The notes: generated by a model from the sequence alone, not told the origin. Positions 1 to 9,930 are shown, numbered from the stretch's first letter. The stretch is 50,506 nt of DNA from Bacteroidota bacterium (GCA_013285655.1 JABDHI010000015.1:1-50506), one strand, 5' to 3'. Numbers and translations: made by a program.

Positions 1-1704
1 GGAAGCTCTTTTCAATTACTGGCATTCGACTCACTTACCAATATTGCAATGAATACTGCTGTGTGTCTTCCTCCCGGCTCGCCCTTTGTTACTAATAAAT
101 GGTCGGTAACACCTAATGCGGTGTCATTTAATCCAATATCTACCTGTCCTTCCACAGATAGCTTTACGCCGAAAGATTCCGGTATATGGTATCATATAAC
201 CGATACAATTAAAAGGGCTAATAAGTGTGATACATTAATATCTGTAGTTTACGATTCTGTTTATGTAACATTATTTCCAATTCCGACACTGGCTGCTTTA
301 AAAATAACACCTGCCAATGCTTCTTTGTGTCCTGGCGATTCTGTTCTTCTTACAGCCTCCGGTATTACGCCCGGTGCGGGCTTTCACTGGTCGAACGGTA
401 GCACACTCGATAGTATGTGGGTTAAGATAGGTGGTTATGGCGTTTCTGAATTGCTTAGTAACTCATTCGGTTGTACCGCAACAGCAGGGGCAGGTGCCAG
501 TGTAACTGCAAAAGTTGCACCCACTATTTCGGTTAGCCCAACAAGTGGAATTATATGTCCGAATGATTCATTGATGTTGGTATGTAGCGGGGGTAACGGA
601 TATTTCTATTGGCAAGGTCCTAACGGCCCTGTAGGTGGTAGCCACGATACTATTTATGTTAAAACACCAGGGCAATATTATTGTATTGTAAGTGACTCAA
701 GTCTTTATTGTGCTCCTATATTATCAGGTACTGCCAATATATATCAATACGCTACTCCTCAGTTGGTATCCTCACCCGGTAATGCCATATGCCCCGGAGA
801 TTCTGTGATTGTGCATGTATTAGCTCCTGGGGCAACTATAGTATGGTTATCGCCGCTGAGTGGTAATGATTCAGTACAAGTAATTAAAACTCCGGGAACG
901 TATAGCTGCCAAATAAGTAGTTGTGGCATTACACAAACCTATCCAATTACACTTACTTTAGATCATCCTGTTGCAAGTATAACCGCTTCAGGCCCTGAAA
1001 CATTTTGTGTGGGAGATTCGGTTACTTTAACGGGTAATACCGGAATGACTCAATATGTATGGAATCCGGGTGGTTTAAGCGGTCAATCCATTGTGGTTAA
1101 AACTGCTGGAACGTATACTTTAATTACTACCGATAGTAATAGTTGCAAGGCACATGATTCAACAGATGTTGTAGTAACGGCTAATAATGTTAAGCCTCCT
1201 ATGGTATCTGATACTAACGTTTGCCCGGGTACTGTAGCTACTTTAAAAGTGAATAGCGGTACTAATGTGGCATGGTATTTGTTCCAAACTGGTGGAACAC
1301 CAATAGCTACAGGTGCGTCGTTGACAACTCCTATTATAAATGGCTATACAGTTTACTTTGTACAGGATGAGCAGAATGGCTGTATAAGCCCGCGAGCTGG
1401 AGTAAGTGTGGATACAACAAATTGCGGGGGAGAATATATACCTAATGTATTTACACCGAATGGCGATGGACAGAACGATATATTTAAGGTTACTGTAAAA
1501 GGTGCCACTTGTTTCCACGGAGAGATATTTAACCGTTGGGGCGTTAAAGTGTATGAGTGGAATGATGCCTTAGGCGGTTGGGATGGTATTATTATGCAAA
1601 CCCATAAAATAGCAGCTGACGGCACCTACTACTACATTATTAACTACTGCGATTATCTTGGCAAACAAGGTAAAAAGGATGGGTTCCTTACATTAATAAA
1701 ATAG
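1..1704 (+). CDS. Surface protein with type IX (type B) sorting tail, 5' truncated
   Basis: The reading frame is open from base 1, so the true start lies outside the window; the first internal Met is at 49. The visible part is a series of Ig-like repeats of roughly 80-90 residues, each opening with a CPGDSV, CPNDSL or CVGDSV motif, typical of Bacteroidota adhesin-like surface proteins. The last ~90 residues carry the CHU_C / gliding-motility-associated tail (YIPNVFTPNGDGQNDIF, then FNRWG, then WDG). In known family members this tail sends the protein through the type IX secretion system and anchors it at the cell surface. The ligand or role is unknown. The next gene begins 16 nt downstream without a visible terminator. 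Confidence 0.9.
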   Translation, partial: GSSFQLLAFDSLTNIAMNTAVCLPPGSPFVTNKWSVTPNAVSFNPISTCPSTDSFTPKDSGIWYHITDTIKRANKCDTLISVVYDSVYVTLFPIPTLAALKITPANASLCPGDSVLLTASGITPGAGFHWSNGSTLDSMWVKIGGYGVSELLSNSFGCTATAGAGASVTAKVAPTISVSPTSGIICPNDSLMLVCSGGNGYFYWQGPNGPVGGSHDTIYVKTPGQYYCIVSDSSLYCAPILSGTANIYQYATPQLVSSPGNAICPGDSVIVHVLAPGATIVWLSPLSGNDSVQVIKTPGTYSCQISSCGITQTYPITLTLDHPVASITASGPETFCVGDSVTLTGNTGMTQYVWNPGGLSGQSIVVKTAGTYTLITTDSNSCKAHDSTDVVVTANNVKPPMVSDTNVCPGTVATLKVNSGTNVAWYLFQTGGTPIATGASLTTPIINGYTVYFVQDEQNGCISPRAGVSVDTTNCGGEYIPNVFTPNGDGQNDIFKVTVKGATCFHGEIFNRWGVKVYEWNDALGGWDGIIMQTHKIAADGTYYYIINYCDYLGKQGKKDGFLTLIK

Positions 1705-1720
1705 ACAGGCTATTTGATTT

Positions 1721-2314
1721 ATGATTAGTGAGAGTGCCATTGACCTGAACGTAACTGATGAAGAATTTAATCTCATTTATCCGGATAAGATTAGGGAGCT
1801 AGCTTTTCATCAATGGACACCTTTAGATGTAGCCAAGCTTGCTGCTAAGTTTTTAGCAGAAAAAGATGGGGCCAAGGTGCTTGATATTGGTTCGGGTGTG
1901 GGTAAGTTTTGTATAGTGGGCTCACTATGTACTCAAGGAATATTTACAGGAGTTGAGCAACGAGATTACCTGGTAGAGATGTCGAAAAAGATATCTGCCA
2001 AGCATCATATTGCAAATACGTCTTTCCTTTGTGCCAACATTACCGATGTGTCGTTTGCAGAGTATGATTCATTCTATTTTTTTAATGCGTTTTACGAGAA
2101 TATAGATAAAGCAGCTGTGATCGACGATACTGTTGAACGCGGTTTTGGACTTTATAAAGTATACACGCGCTATGTAAGTGGCCAATTAGCTAAAATGAAA
2201 GTAGGTACACGGCTAGCTACATACTGGAGCCCTGAAGATCAGGTGCCTGATAATTATGAATTGCGATTTTCGGCATTCGAGCGTAAGCTGAATTGTTGGG
2301 AGAAGATACGATAG
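1721..2314 (+). CDS. Class I SAM-dependent methyltransferase
   Basis: A 197-residue protein with a Rossmann-type SAM-binding motif near residue 50 (VLDIGSGVGKF), followed by GVEQRDYLVEM, where the acidic residue after beta-strand 2 normally contacts the SAM ribose. The region around residue 105 (FLCANITDVSF) fits motif III. The substrate cannot be read from the sequence. It follows the surface-protein gene by 16 nt and precedes an S1-domain protein that has its own promoter-like box. The family assignment is firm; the target (small molecule, protein or RNA) is unknown. Confidence 0.8.
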   Translation: MISESAIDLNVTDEEFNLIYPDKIRELAFHQWTPLDVAKLAAKFLAEKDGAKVLDIGSGVGKFCIVGSLCTQGIFTGVEQRDYLVEMSKKISAKHHIANTSFLCANITDVSFAEYDSFYFFNAFYENIDKAAVIDDTVERGFGLYKVYTRYVSGQLAKMKVGTRLATYWSPEDQVPDNYELRFSAFERKLNCWEKIR

Positions 2315-2326
2315 AAACCTTTAGTG

Positions 2327-2334
2327 TATCTTTG
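2327..2334 (+). promoter_or_regulatory. Bacteroidota -7 promoter box (TATCTTTG)
   Basis: This is a perfect TAnnTTTG box 20 nt before the ATG of the S1-domain gene. No clear -33 box was seen. It suggests that the S1-domain gene starts its own transcript. Confidence 0.55.
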
Positions 2335-2353
2335 TTAGTGTAATTAATGCATT

Positions 2354-3184
2354 ATGGCAGATATCGGAAAATGGAATTCCTTACGGGTTGTTAAGTTATT
2401 AGACTTTGGTGCTTACCTTGATGGTGGCGAACATGGTGAGATACTTATGCCCATACGTTACGTTCCTGCCGATTGTGAAATTGATGACGATGTGGAGGTA
2501 TTCATTTATCTCGATTCCGAAGATCGTTTAATTGCAACTACTGAAAAACCTATAGCACAAGTGGGCGATTTTGCATTGCTTGATGTGGTATCGGTAAGTG
2601 GTATTGGGGCATTCCTTAACTGGGGATTAATGAAAGATCTTTTTGTTCCGTTCAGGGAGCAAAGGCAAAAGATGGAAGAAGGAAATTCTTACGTGGTCTA
2701 TATTTACATTGACGAGATGAGCAATCGTATTGTAGGTTCGGCCAAGGTGGAAGATTTTTTAGATAAAGAGCCACACAATTTTGTAGAAGGACAAGAAGTA
2801 GACCTCGTTTTATATAACCATACAGATATTGGATTTAAGGCCATTATAAATGGCACACATACGGGAGTTGTTTATGATGGCGATGTTTTCAGGGTTGTGG
2901 AAAGGGGAGAGAAGACTAAAGGTTATATAAAGCGAATCCGTTTAGATAAGAAGATTGATTTACTGCTGGATAAACCCGGCTATCAGAAAGTAGACGAGGT
3001 ATCACAAAATATATTAGACAAACTGAAAGACGAAAAAGGCTTTATACCATTAGTCGATAAAAGTCCGGCTGAAGATATTTACAATATGTTCGGTATAAGT
3101 AAAAAGACATTTAAGAAAGCCATAGGCAGCCTTTATAAGGCAAGGCTAATAACCATTGAAGAGACAGGTATAAAACTGAACTGA
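2354..3184 (+). CDS. CvfB-like S1 RNA-binding protein
   Basis: A 276-residue protein matching the layout of the CvfB/YitL family: repeated S1-like OB folds (about residues 5-65, 70-130 and 145-205) followed by a C-terminal winged-helix segment that ends in an alpha-helical GISKKTFKKAIGSLYKARL stretch. The second S1 fold contains GDFALLDVVSVSGIGAFLNWG. CvfB in Firmicutes binds RNA and affects virulence gene expression; whether the same role holds here is inference. The ATG at 2354 is preceded by a TATCTTTG promoter box, and the next gene starts one nucleotide after its stop, so they are co-transcribed. Confidence 0.82.
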   Translation: MADIGKWNSLRVVKLLDFGAYLDGGEHGEILMPIRYVPADCEIDDDVEVFIYLDSEDRLIATTEKPIAQVGDFALLDVVSVSGIGAFLNWGLMKDLFVPFREQRQKMEEGNSYVVYIYIDEMSNRIVGSAKVEDFLDKEPHNFVEGQEVDLVLYNHTDIGFKAIINGTHTGVVYDGDVFRVVERGEKTKGYIKRIRLDKKIDLLLDKPGYQKVDEVSQNILDKLKDEKGFIPLVDKSPAEDIYNMFGISKKTFKKAIGSLYKARLITIEETGIKLN

Positions 3185-3185
3185 T

Positions 3186-3701
3186 ATGCCTCGGCTTACC
3201 AAGAAGGCTTTATTGAAGCACCTCCATAAATCTGATAAGGAAGATATTATCAGAGAAGTCATTACACTATTCGATAAGTTTAAGAATGTGAAGGAGTTCT
3301 ATTCGGCAGAATTGACCGATGAGGCAAACCCATTACTGCTTAAGTATAAGAAAAAAATAGCCGAAGCCTATGCAAGGCCCAACCCTAAAGAAAAAACCAC
3401 TAATAGTAACATTAACAGGCTGGTAGCTGAATTTAAAAAGGTCAGTATTTACGACAGAGAGACCGTGGATGTTATGCTTTATCGCGTGGAATGTGGGGTT
3501 GCTGCATTCAGGTATGATATTAATCGTACCGCAACATTTTATAACTCCATTTTAACTACTTTTGAAGAAGCAATAAGGTTAATATACTCAGAAGGTTACG
3601 AAGAAGAGTTTAAGGCAAGGATAAAGAAAGTGGTTAAAGAGGCTGAGCCTGGTAAATATGCAATAGCTGAGAGAATGGCCGATATTGCTATAAGTATTTA
3701 A
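3186..3701 (+). CDS. DUF6155 family protein
   Basis: A basic, largely helical protein of 171 residues starting MPRLTKKALLKHLHKSDKED, without signal peptide or membrane segment. It resembles the Bacteroidota hypothetical family DUF6155, which has the same Lys-rich N-terminus and conserved SDKEDII-type motif. No catalytic motif is visible. Its start is one nucleotide after the stop of the CvfB-like gene, so translation is probably coupled and a nucleic-acid-related function is conceivable, but the function is unknown. Confidence 0.7.
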   Translation: MPRLTKKALLKHLHKSDKEDIIREVITLFDKFKNVKEFYSAELTDEANPLLLKYKKKIAEAYARPNPKEKTTNSNINRLVAEFKKVSIYDRETVDVMLYRVECGVAAFRYDINRTATFYNSILTTFEEAIRLIYSEGYEEEFKARIKKVVKEAEPGKYAIAERMADIAISI

Positions 3702-3716
3702 AGATAAAAACAGTTT

Positions 3717-4205
3717 ATGATAGCAAAGCCTGCTCCGAAAGGCATTTTTTTAAAGACTACATTAAGTATTTTACTTGTTGTGATTTTAGTTACAACCGGT
3801 AAAAGCCAACGACACGGTGGTATGGATACTACATTCCGAAACAAGACAGTATCGGATGTGCGAAAGATGCTGATGGGTACATGGCAAATGGTTGACGATA
3901 GTACCATTAAAATAAGCATTACTGCTGATTCTATCTTCTATTTAAGGCAGAACCACAATGGCATACCAACGCACCATAACAGGGCCGATGCGTATACACT
4001 TACCCAAACACATTGTGGCGCTTCATTTGTAAATAGTATAACAGGTTTTTATGTGGTAGAGCAAACGATGCAATATGCTAAAGAAGTTGATTCTTGTTTG
4101 CCGATACAGGTGCTGAACGATAATTTCCTGACCCTGTTTCAAAGTATACCACAAGCCGACATCTATTCAGGTGCGCTTGAGTTGAGGTACAAAAAAACGA
4201 AGTAA
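3717..4205 (+). CDS. Secreted lipocalin-like hypothetical protein
   Basis: A 162-residue protein with a hydrophobic N-terminal segment (residues 12-26, LKTTLSILLVVILVTTG) ending KSQ, consistent with a signal peptide. The mature part contains MLMGTWQMVDDSTIKISI, resembling the GxW opening of small lipocalin-like domains, then a TGFYVVEQTMQYA segment near residue 110. The same succession (MLKGQWVSKDDTSFTITI, then TGFYLNESSMAF) occurs in the protein at 24336-24746, so the two look like distant paralogues. Function unknown. It follows the DUF6155 gene by 15 nt and probably belongs to the same transcript. Confidence 0.6.
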   Translation: MIAKPAPKGIFLKTTLSILLVVILVTTGKSQRHGGMDTTFRNKTVSDVRKMLMGTWQMVDDSTIKISITADSIFYLRQNHNGIPTHHNRADAYTLTQTHCGASFVNSITGFYVVEQTMQYAKEVDSCLPIQVLNDNFLTLFQSIPQADIYSGALELRYKKTK

Positions 4206-4221
4206 TTCATCTTTTCTTAGA

Positions 4222-4539
4222 ATGAAAATCACTCTGCTATTATTTGTGATAATGCTAGTCGGGTGTGATGCCATGCAGTCTGTTCAAGGGCATGTAATGG
4301 ATAAACAAACAGGAAGACCAATTGACAGTGTTTCAATTGGTAAAACTGAGAAAGAAGACCCTGCGAATTCTTTTACCCGAAGAACATATAGTGCAAAAGA
4401 CGGAGAGTTTCACTTTAATCAAGTTGGTGGTACCAATAGCGTTGAGTTATACTACAGTAAACCAGGATATAAAACTTTTAAGCAGTATTATCCGGGAGTA
4501 ACAGACTCAGTTAAAGTTTATCTTGAAAAGGCTAACTAA
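4222..4539 (+). CDS. Small lipoprotein with carboxypeptidase-regulatory-like fold
   Basis: A 105-residue protein. Residues 1-15 form a lipoprotein signal (LLLFVIMLVGC), with Cys15 in a lipobox-like position. The mature part carries a single carboxypeptidase-regulatory-like/CarboxypepD_reg beta-sandwich pattern (VQGHVMDKQTGRPIDSVSIG, then SAKDGEFHF, then VELYYSKPGYKTF), typical of Bacteroidota periplasmic or outer-membrane lipoproteins. The start lies 16 nt after the previous gene. Its TAA abuts the stop of the convergent ABC-F gene with no intervening base. Confidence 0.7.
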   Translation: MKITLLLFVIMLVGCDAMQSVQGHVMDKQTGRPIDSVSIGKTEKEDPANSFTRRTYSAKDGEFHFNQVGGTNSVELYYSKPGYKTFKQYYPGVTDSVKVYLEKAN

Positions 4540-6186
<1,647 letters not shown>

Positions 6187-6244
6187 TCAGAGGTGCGAAG
6201 CTACGTTATTTTAGGCAAATTGACTATATAAACTGGGGAAGATA

Positions 6245-6327
6245 GAAGCCTGAAGGGCTTCAATATGAGTAGCCCCCGATGAAATCGGGGGTATTGTGAT
6301 TTGAATTTTACAACCCTGAAGGGGTTG
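6245..6327. repeat. Left REP-like end: three hairpins before the RAYT gene
   Basis: Three short palindromes lie in order: GAAGCC/GGCTTC (6245-6261), a perfect 8-bp stem CCCCCGAT-GAA-ATCGGGGG (6273-6291) and CAACCC/GGGTTG (6311-6327). Read on the minus strand this block corresponds to the right block at 6825-6908, forming imperfect terminal inverted repeats of about 84 bp around the transposase gene. This is the layout expected of REP palindromes recognised by an IS200-like tyrosine transposase. Confidence 0.75.
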
Positions 6328-6342
6328 AATGTGCCCATTTTC

Positions 6343-6350
6343 TATTTTTG
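6343..6350 (+). promoter_or_regulatory. Bacteroidota -7 box (TATTTTTG) for the RAYT gene
   Basis: This is a perfect TAnnTTTG match 18 nt before the ATG at 6368. Because it lies inside a possible longer reading frame starting at 6329, it favours the ATG at 6368 as the real start. Confidence 0.5.
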
Positions 6351-6367
6351 CATTATTAAATATTACC

Positions 6368-6814
6368 ATGAGTAGTTTCCACCAAATAACTTATCAAATT
6401 ATCATAGGCACTAAAACACGCGAGCGAACTATTACAGAAGATCACTCTGAAGAACTCTATAAGTATATATGGGGAATAATTAAAGGGAAAAAATGCCATT
6501 TATATCGGATTAACGGCGTCGAAGACCACATCCATATTGTTTCAGATTTGCATCCTTCTATTTCTTTGGCAGATTTTGTGAAAGCGATAAAGGTTGCAAG
6601 TAGTTTATGGATAAAAGAAAGCGGGAAGTTTCCGCGGTTTAAGGGTTGGCAAGATGGCTACGGGGCATTTACATATTCAGTAAATGACAGAAATAGTTTG
6701 ATTGAATATGTTAAGAATCAAAAGGAGCATCACAGAAAAGAAACCTTTATAGACGAATACAAACGGATTCTAAAAGAACAAAATATTGAGTTTGATGAAA
6801 AATATCTGTTGTGA
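6368..6814 (+). CDS. REP-associated tyrosine transposase (IS200-like, RAYT)
   Basis: A 148-residue Y1 transposase. It has the HUH metal-binding motif in DHIHIVSDL (about residues 55-63) and a candidate catalytic tyrosine in IEYVKNQKEHH (about residue 118), followed by a helix. Length and motifs fit single-strand DNA transposases of the IS200/REP-associated type; no tnpB is present. I chose the ATG at 6368 (protein starting MSSFHQI) because a promoter box lies just before it, although the frame extends to 6329. The gene is framed on each side by three hairpins in mirror order, so it probably acts on those ends. The frame is intact and there is no sign of decay. Confidence 0.88.
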   Translation: MSSFHQITYQIIIGTKTRERTITEDHSEELYKYIWGIIKGKKCHLYRINGVEDHIHIVSDLHPSISLADFVKAIKVASSLWIKESGKFPRFKGWQDGYGAFTYSVNDRNSLIEYVKNQKEHHRKETFIDEYKRILKEQNIEFDEKYLL

Positions 6815-6824
6815 AACTTTTATT

Positions 6825-6908
6825 CAACCCCTTCAGGGTTGGAATGGTTAGGTGGACTTAACCACTGGTTTCACCAGTGGTTACTCACATTGAAGCCCTT
6901 CGGGCTTC
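6825..6908. repeat. Right REP-like end: three hairpins after the RAYT gene
   Basis: Three palindromes lie in mirror order to the left block: CAACCC/GGGTTG (6825-6841), a perfect 10-bp stem AACCACTGGT-TTC-ACCAGTGGTT (6860-6882) and GAAGCCC-TTC-GGGCTTC (6892-6908). The outer and inner hairpins match the left end in sequence. The middle one differs in sequence but keeps its stem and TTC loop. The block ends 7 nt before the stop of the convergent PLD-like gene. Confidence 0.75.
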
Positions 6909-6915
6909 TGATAAA

Positions 6916-7614
6916 TTATAGATTGAATAGTTCCTTTGCCTTCTTCCAGTTTTTTTTCAAAACAGGATGATTAAAACTTGTTTCTCCATTTGAGGTTTCT
7001 CCTGAAAAATGACAAAACTTCTCTTTGTAATCCTTATCACCGTATTCGTTCCACTTTTTATAAGCTTCAGTACTAAATGGCTTTTCAATATTAAATGGAA
7101 TTTTAACACCTGTTCTAATACAGTAGCCTATACCTTTATTTACTGAATCAGTTTTTTTGATTTCTACTTTTTGAACAGATATGGTTCTATGCTCACTTCC
7201 TCTCTTAATTCTATCAACCTCGCTTGAAATTTGTTTGTATAGTTCCTCATCTTTTTCTTTTGTTATATATATACCCATTTCAACATTGTTTTGTTGTGAG
7301 AACATATACAAGTTCATGGAAGTAATTATTGCTTCTTTTTCATTATAGTAACATTTGGCATGAAGGTCTTTGTGAAACATTAATTTGATTCCAGGCATTG
7401 ATTTCAACCATTCACTATCGTCCGGATTAATCTCGCTTACTTTTCCGTAAATAATAATTATATCAATCGAAAATTTGTGTCGATCTTCCAATGATAGCTT
7501 AAGCTGATTGTTAAGCTGTAAATAAGGACTGATTAAGTATAACTTGTCAGTTGAATTATTAATTAGTTTCTTTAAATAATAAGAAACTCCTTGCGTGTCT
7601 AGAAATTCAGCCAT
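6916..7614 (-). CDS. Phospholipase D-like domain protein
   Basis: A 232-residue protein. Residues ~1-130 form one PLD-like half: a core around LYLISPYLQL and an H-x-K motif in HKDLHAKCYYNEKEAIITSMNLY. Only one such motif is present, so activity would require dimerisation, as in single-HKD nucleases. The C-terminal ~70 residues (GYCIRTGVKIPFN to FCHFSGE) resemble a small zinc-ribbon-like domain often found on this family, but several expected cysteines read Thr, Ser or Ala. A nuclease-like role is inference. It sits between the RAYT element and paaZ, and it looks AT-richer than its neighbours. Confidence 0.7.
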   Translation of the reverse strand: MAEFLDTQGVSYYLKKLINNSTDKLYLISPYLQLNNQLKLSLEDRHKFSIDIIIIYGKVSEINPDDSEWLKSMPGIKLMFHKDLHAKCYYNEKEAIITSMNLYMFSQQNNVEMGIYITKEKDEELYKQISSEVDRIKRGSEHRTISVQKVEIKKTDSVNKGIGYCIRTGVKIPFNIEKPFSTEAYKKWNEYGDKDYKEKFCHFSGETSNGETSFNHPVLKKNWKKAKELFNL

Positions 7615-7629
7615 ATATATATATGATTC

Positions 7630-9672
7630 CTATTTATTCTTCCTTGCCACAATGGTTAATATGGTAGCCATTGCAACGGTTTCTCCGGTCTCATCATATA
7701 CATCAACCTGCCATTTAACAATGCCTTGTGGTATTTCGCCTTCACGGTTTTCTTTCGCTACTTTTTCTTTTACAGTTAAACGTACGCCAATAGTAGCACC
7801 TACATAAACTGGTTTTACAAAACGGCACTCATCTAAGCCATAGTTAGCCAATACAGGTCCTTTTTTAGGATCAACAAATAAACCTGCAGCGGCAGATAAT
7901 ACAAAGTATCCGTGTGCTACACGGCTGGTAAACATGGTGCCTTCTAGTGATGTAACATCCATGTGTGCATAGAAGTTGTCGCCACTGATGTTAGCAAAGT
8001 TTACTATGTCGGCTTCAGTTACAGTGCGCTTATGTGTGGTTACGGTTTCACCGATCTTTAAATCTTCAAAATGCTTACGGAACGGATGTGTGAGGTCTTC
8101 CCATTGCTCAGCTTTAGGTTGGTATACATCGGTTATCCTGGTAATGGTAGTCGGGTGCGATTGTATTGCAGTACGTTGCATGTAATGGAAGATGCCGCGC
8201 ATACCGCCCATTTCTTCCCCGCCTCCTGCTCTTCCTGGTCCGCCATGCACTAGGTGAGGCAGTGGAGAACCGTGGCCTGTACTTTCTCCTGCACAACGGG
8301 AGTTGATAATGACCATACGGCCATGGTACGCTGCAGTACCTAAAACTATTTCGCGGGCGTAATCATCATTCTCAGTAAATACCGAACCTACCAGGCTGCC
8401 TTTACCCATACGAGCTAATTGAGCAGCATCAGCAATGTTCTTATAAGGCATAATAGTACTTATCGGTCCGAATGCTTCTATTTCGTGCGGAGCCTTGTTG
8501 GTAAGCGGGTCAGCAGAATATAATAACATGGATGGGAAGAATGCGCCTTTCTTTTTATCGGCTGCCATTACTTCAAAATCATCATAGTTACCATAAACGG
8601 TCTGGCAGCTCTTCTGTAATTCCTTTACTTTTTCAAGTACTTCTTTCACCTGGTCTTTACCAGCTAACGGCCCCATGCGGACACCTTCAGTTGAAGGATC
8701 ACCTAATGCAATGGTCGATAATCTTTTCTTTAATGCTTCTATGGCAGGTTCAGCAAGTTCGGCAGGTAATATAGTGCGGCGTATAGCGGTACATTTTTGT
8801 CCCGCTTTCACGGTCATCTCTTTCGCAACTTCTTTAATAAATAAGTCGAAAATAGGCGTACCTGGTTTAGCATCAGGCCCGAGTATACAGCAGTTCAATG
8901 AATCTGCCTCCATATTGAAACGAATGGAGTTCTCTAAAATATTAGGATGCGATTTTAATTTTTTACCTGTAGATGCGCTACCGGTAAAGGTTACCACATC
9001 TTGTAAGGTTAAATGATCGAGCATATCACCCGTGCTACCGCAAAGCAATTGTAAAGCGCCTTCAGGTAAAATGCCTGATGCTATAATTTCTTTTACCATT
9101 ATTTGGGTAAGGTATGATGTAACGGTAGCAGGCTTTACAATAGCGGGCATACCTGCAAGCAGGTTAACCGCAATCTTCTCAAGCATACCCCAGCACGGGA
9201 AGTTGAATGCATTAATATGTAATGCAACACCCTCGAGTGGAACACAAATATGGTGGCCTAAAAAAGTACCGTTCTTCGATATCATTTCGGGCTTGCCATC
9301 TACAAAAAATGGTTCGTTAGGCAGTTCGCGCCTGCCTTTGCTGGCATAAACAAAGAGGTTGCCAATGCCACCTTCTATATCAATCCACGAATCGACCTTG
9401 GTGGCACCGGTTGAAGCAGAAACTTTATAAAAAATATCTTTTTTCTCAGTCAGGTATAAGGCCAGTTTCTTAAGCATTAAAGCACGCTCATGAAAAGTCA
9501 TTTTGCGAAGCTTTGGCCCGCCCACTGTGCGTGCATAATTTAAGATGCCATTAAAATCGAGGCCTTTGGTTGTAGCTTCAGCAATTTGCTGGCCATTAAC
9601 AGCATTAAAGAGGGCAACGCCGTCGCCATCTCCCTCTATCCATTTACCTTGTACATAATTGGCAAGTTTCAT
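7630..9672 (-). CDS. paaZ: Bifunctional aldehyde dehydrogenase / oxepin-CoA hydrolase PaaZ
   Basis: A 680-residue fusion of the usual PaaZ length. Residues ~1-520 are an aldehyde dehydrogenase: NAFNFPCWG, the glycine motif FTGSASTGKK, the general base Glu in NMEADSLN (~255) and the nucleophile Cys in GQKCTAIRR (~295). Residues ~530-680 are an R-specific MaoC-type hydratase with the ANISGDNFYAHMD motif (Asp and His catalytic). In phenylacetate degradation this enzyme opens the oxepin-CoA ring and oxidises the resulting semialdehyde. No other paa gene lies in the window, so it is isolated here; it may serve related CoA-thioester catabolism. ATG at 9672. Confidence 0.93.
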   Translation of the reverse strand: MKLANYVQGKWIEGDGDGVALFNAVNGQQIAEATTKGLDFNGILNYARTVGGPKLRKMTFHERALMLKKLALYLTEKKDIFYKVSASTGATKVDSWIDIEGGIGNLFVYASKGRRELPNEPFFVDGKPEMISKNGTFLGHHICVPLEGVALHINAFNFPCWGMLEKIAVNLLAGMPAIVKPATVTSYLTQIMVKEIIASGILPEGALQLLCGSTGDMLDHLTLQDVVTFTGSASTGKKLKSHPNILENSIRFNMEADSLNCCILGPDAKPGTPIFDLFIKEVAKEMTVKAGQKCTAIRRTILPAELAEPAIEALKKRLSTIALGDPSTEGVRMGPLAGKDQVKEVLEKVKELQKSCQTVYGNYDDFEVMAADKKKGAFFPSMLLYSADPLTNKAPHEIEAFGPISTIMPYKNIADAAQLARMGKGSLVGSVFTENDDYAREIVLGTAAYHGRMVIINSRCAGESTGHGSPLPHLVHGGPGRAGGGEEMGGMRGIFHYMQRTAIQSHPTTITRITDVYQPKAEQWEDLTHPFRKHFEDLKIGETVTTHKRTVTEADIVNFANISGDNFYAHMDVTSLEGTMFTSRVAHGYFVLSAAAGLFVDPKKGPVLANYGLDECRFVKPVYVGATIGVRLTVKEKVAKENREGEIPQGIVKWQVDVYDETGETVAMATILTIVARKNK

Positions 9673-9742
9673 AAAAAAAGTAATAAAAAGGTTTTGCCCA
9701 AAGATAGGAAAGGTTTTGCATTTAATCTTACCCGAAATGCCT

Positions 9743-9875
9743 ACCCCAAACCCCTAAAGGGGCTTTGAATAAAACGATGCCATGTCGAGCCCGTTGAAAC
9801 ATATTCTGTATAATAAACGGAAGGTCTTCGACAAGCTCAGACTGACTTGTTGAAGCCCCTTTGGGGGTTTGGGGT
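9743..9875. repeat. Composite intergenic inverted repeat
   Basis: The ends (9743-9766, containing CCCCAAACCCCTAAAGGGG, and 9853-9875, containing CCCCTTTGGGGGTTTGGGG) are near-perfect inverted repeats of each other, and each also holds its own short palindrome. The inner 86 bp include TCTTCGACAAGCTCAGACTG, which I recognise as a kind of sequence recurrent between genes in Bacteroidota. No coding capacity is evident. It looks like a small REP/MITE-type element ending about 30 bp upstream of the DUF5606 promoter box. Confidence 0.6.
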
Positions 9876-9905
9876 AAAACAGGATAACGCGTATTATAAA
9901 AACCT

Positions 9906-9913
9906 TATATTTG
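9906..9913 (+). promoter_or_regulatory. Bacteroidota -7 box (TATATTTG) for the DUF5606 gene
   Basis: A perfect TAnnTTTG match 17 nt before the ATG at 9931. It shows that the longer frame beginning at 9847 is not the real start. Confidence 0.6.
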
Positions 9914-9930
9914 CATTAAAACATACCGAA

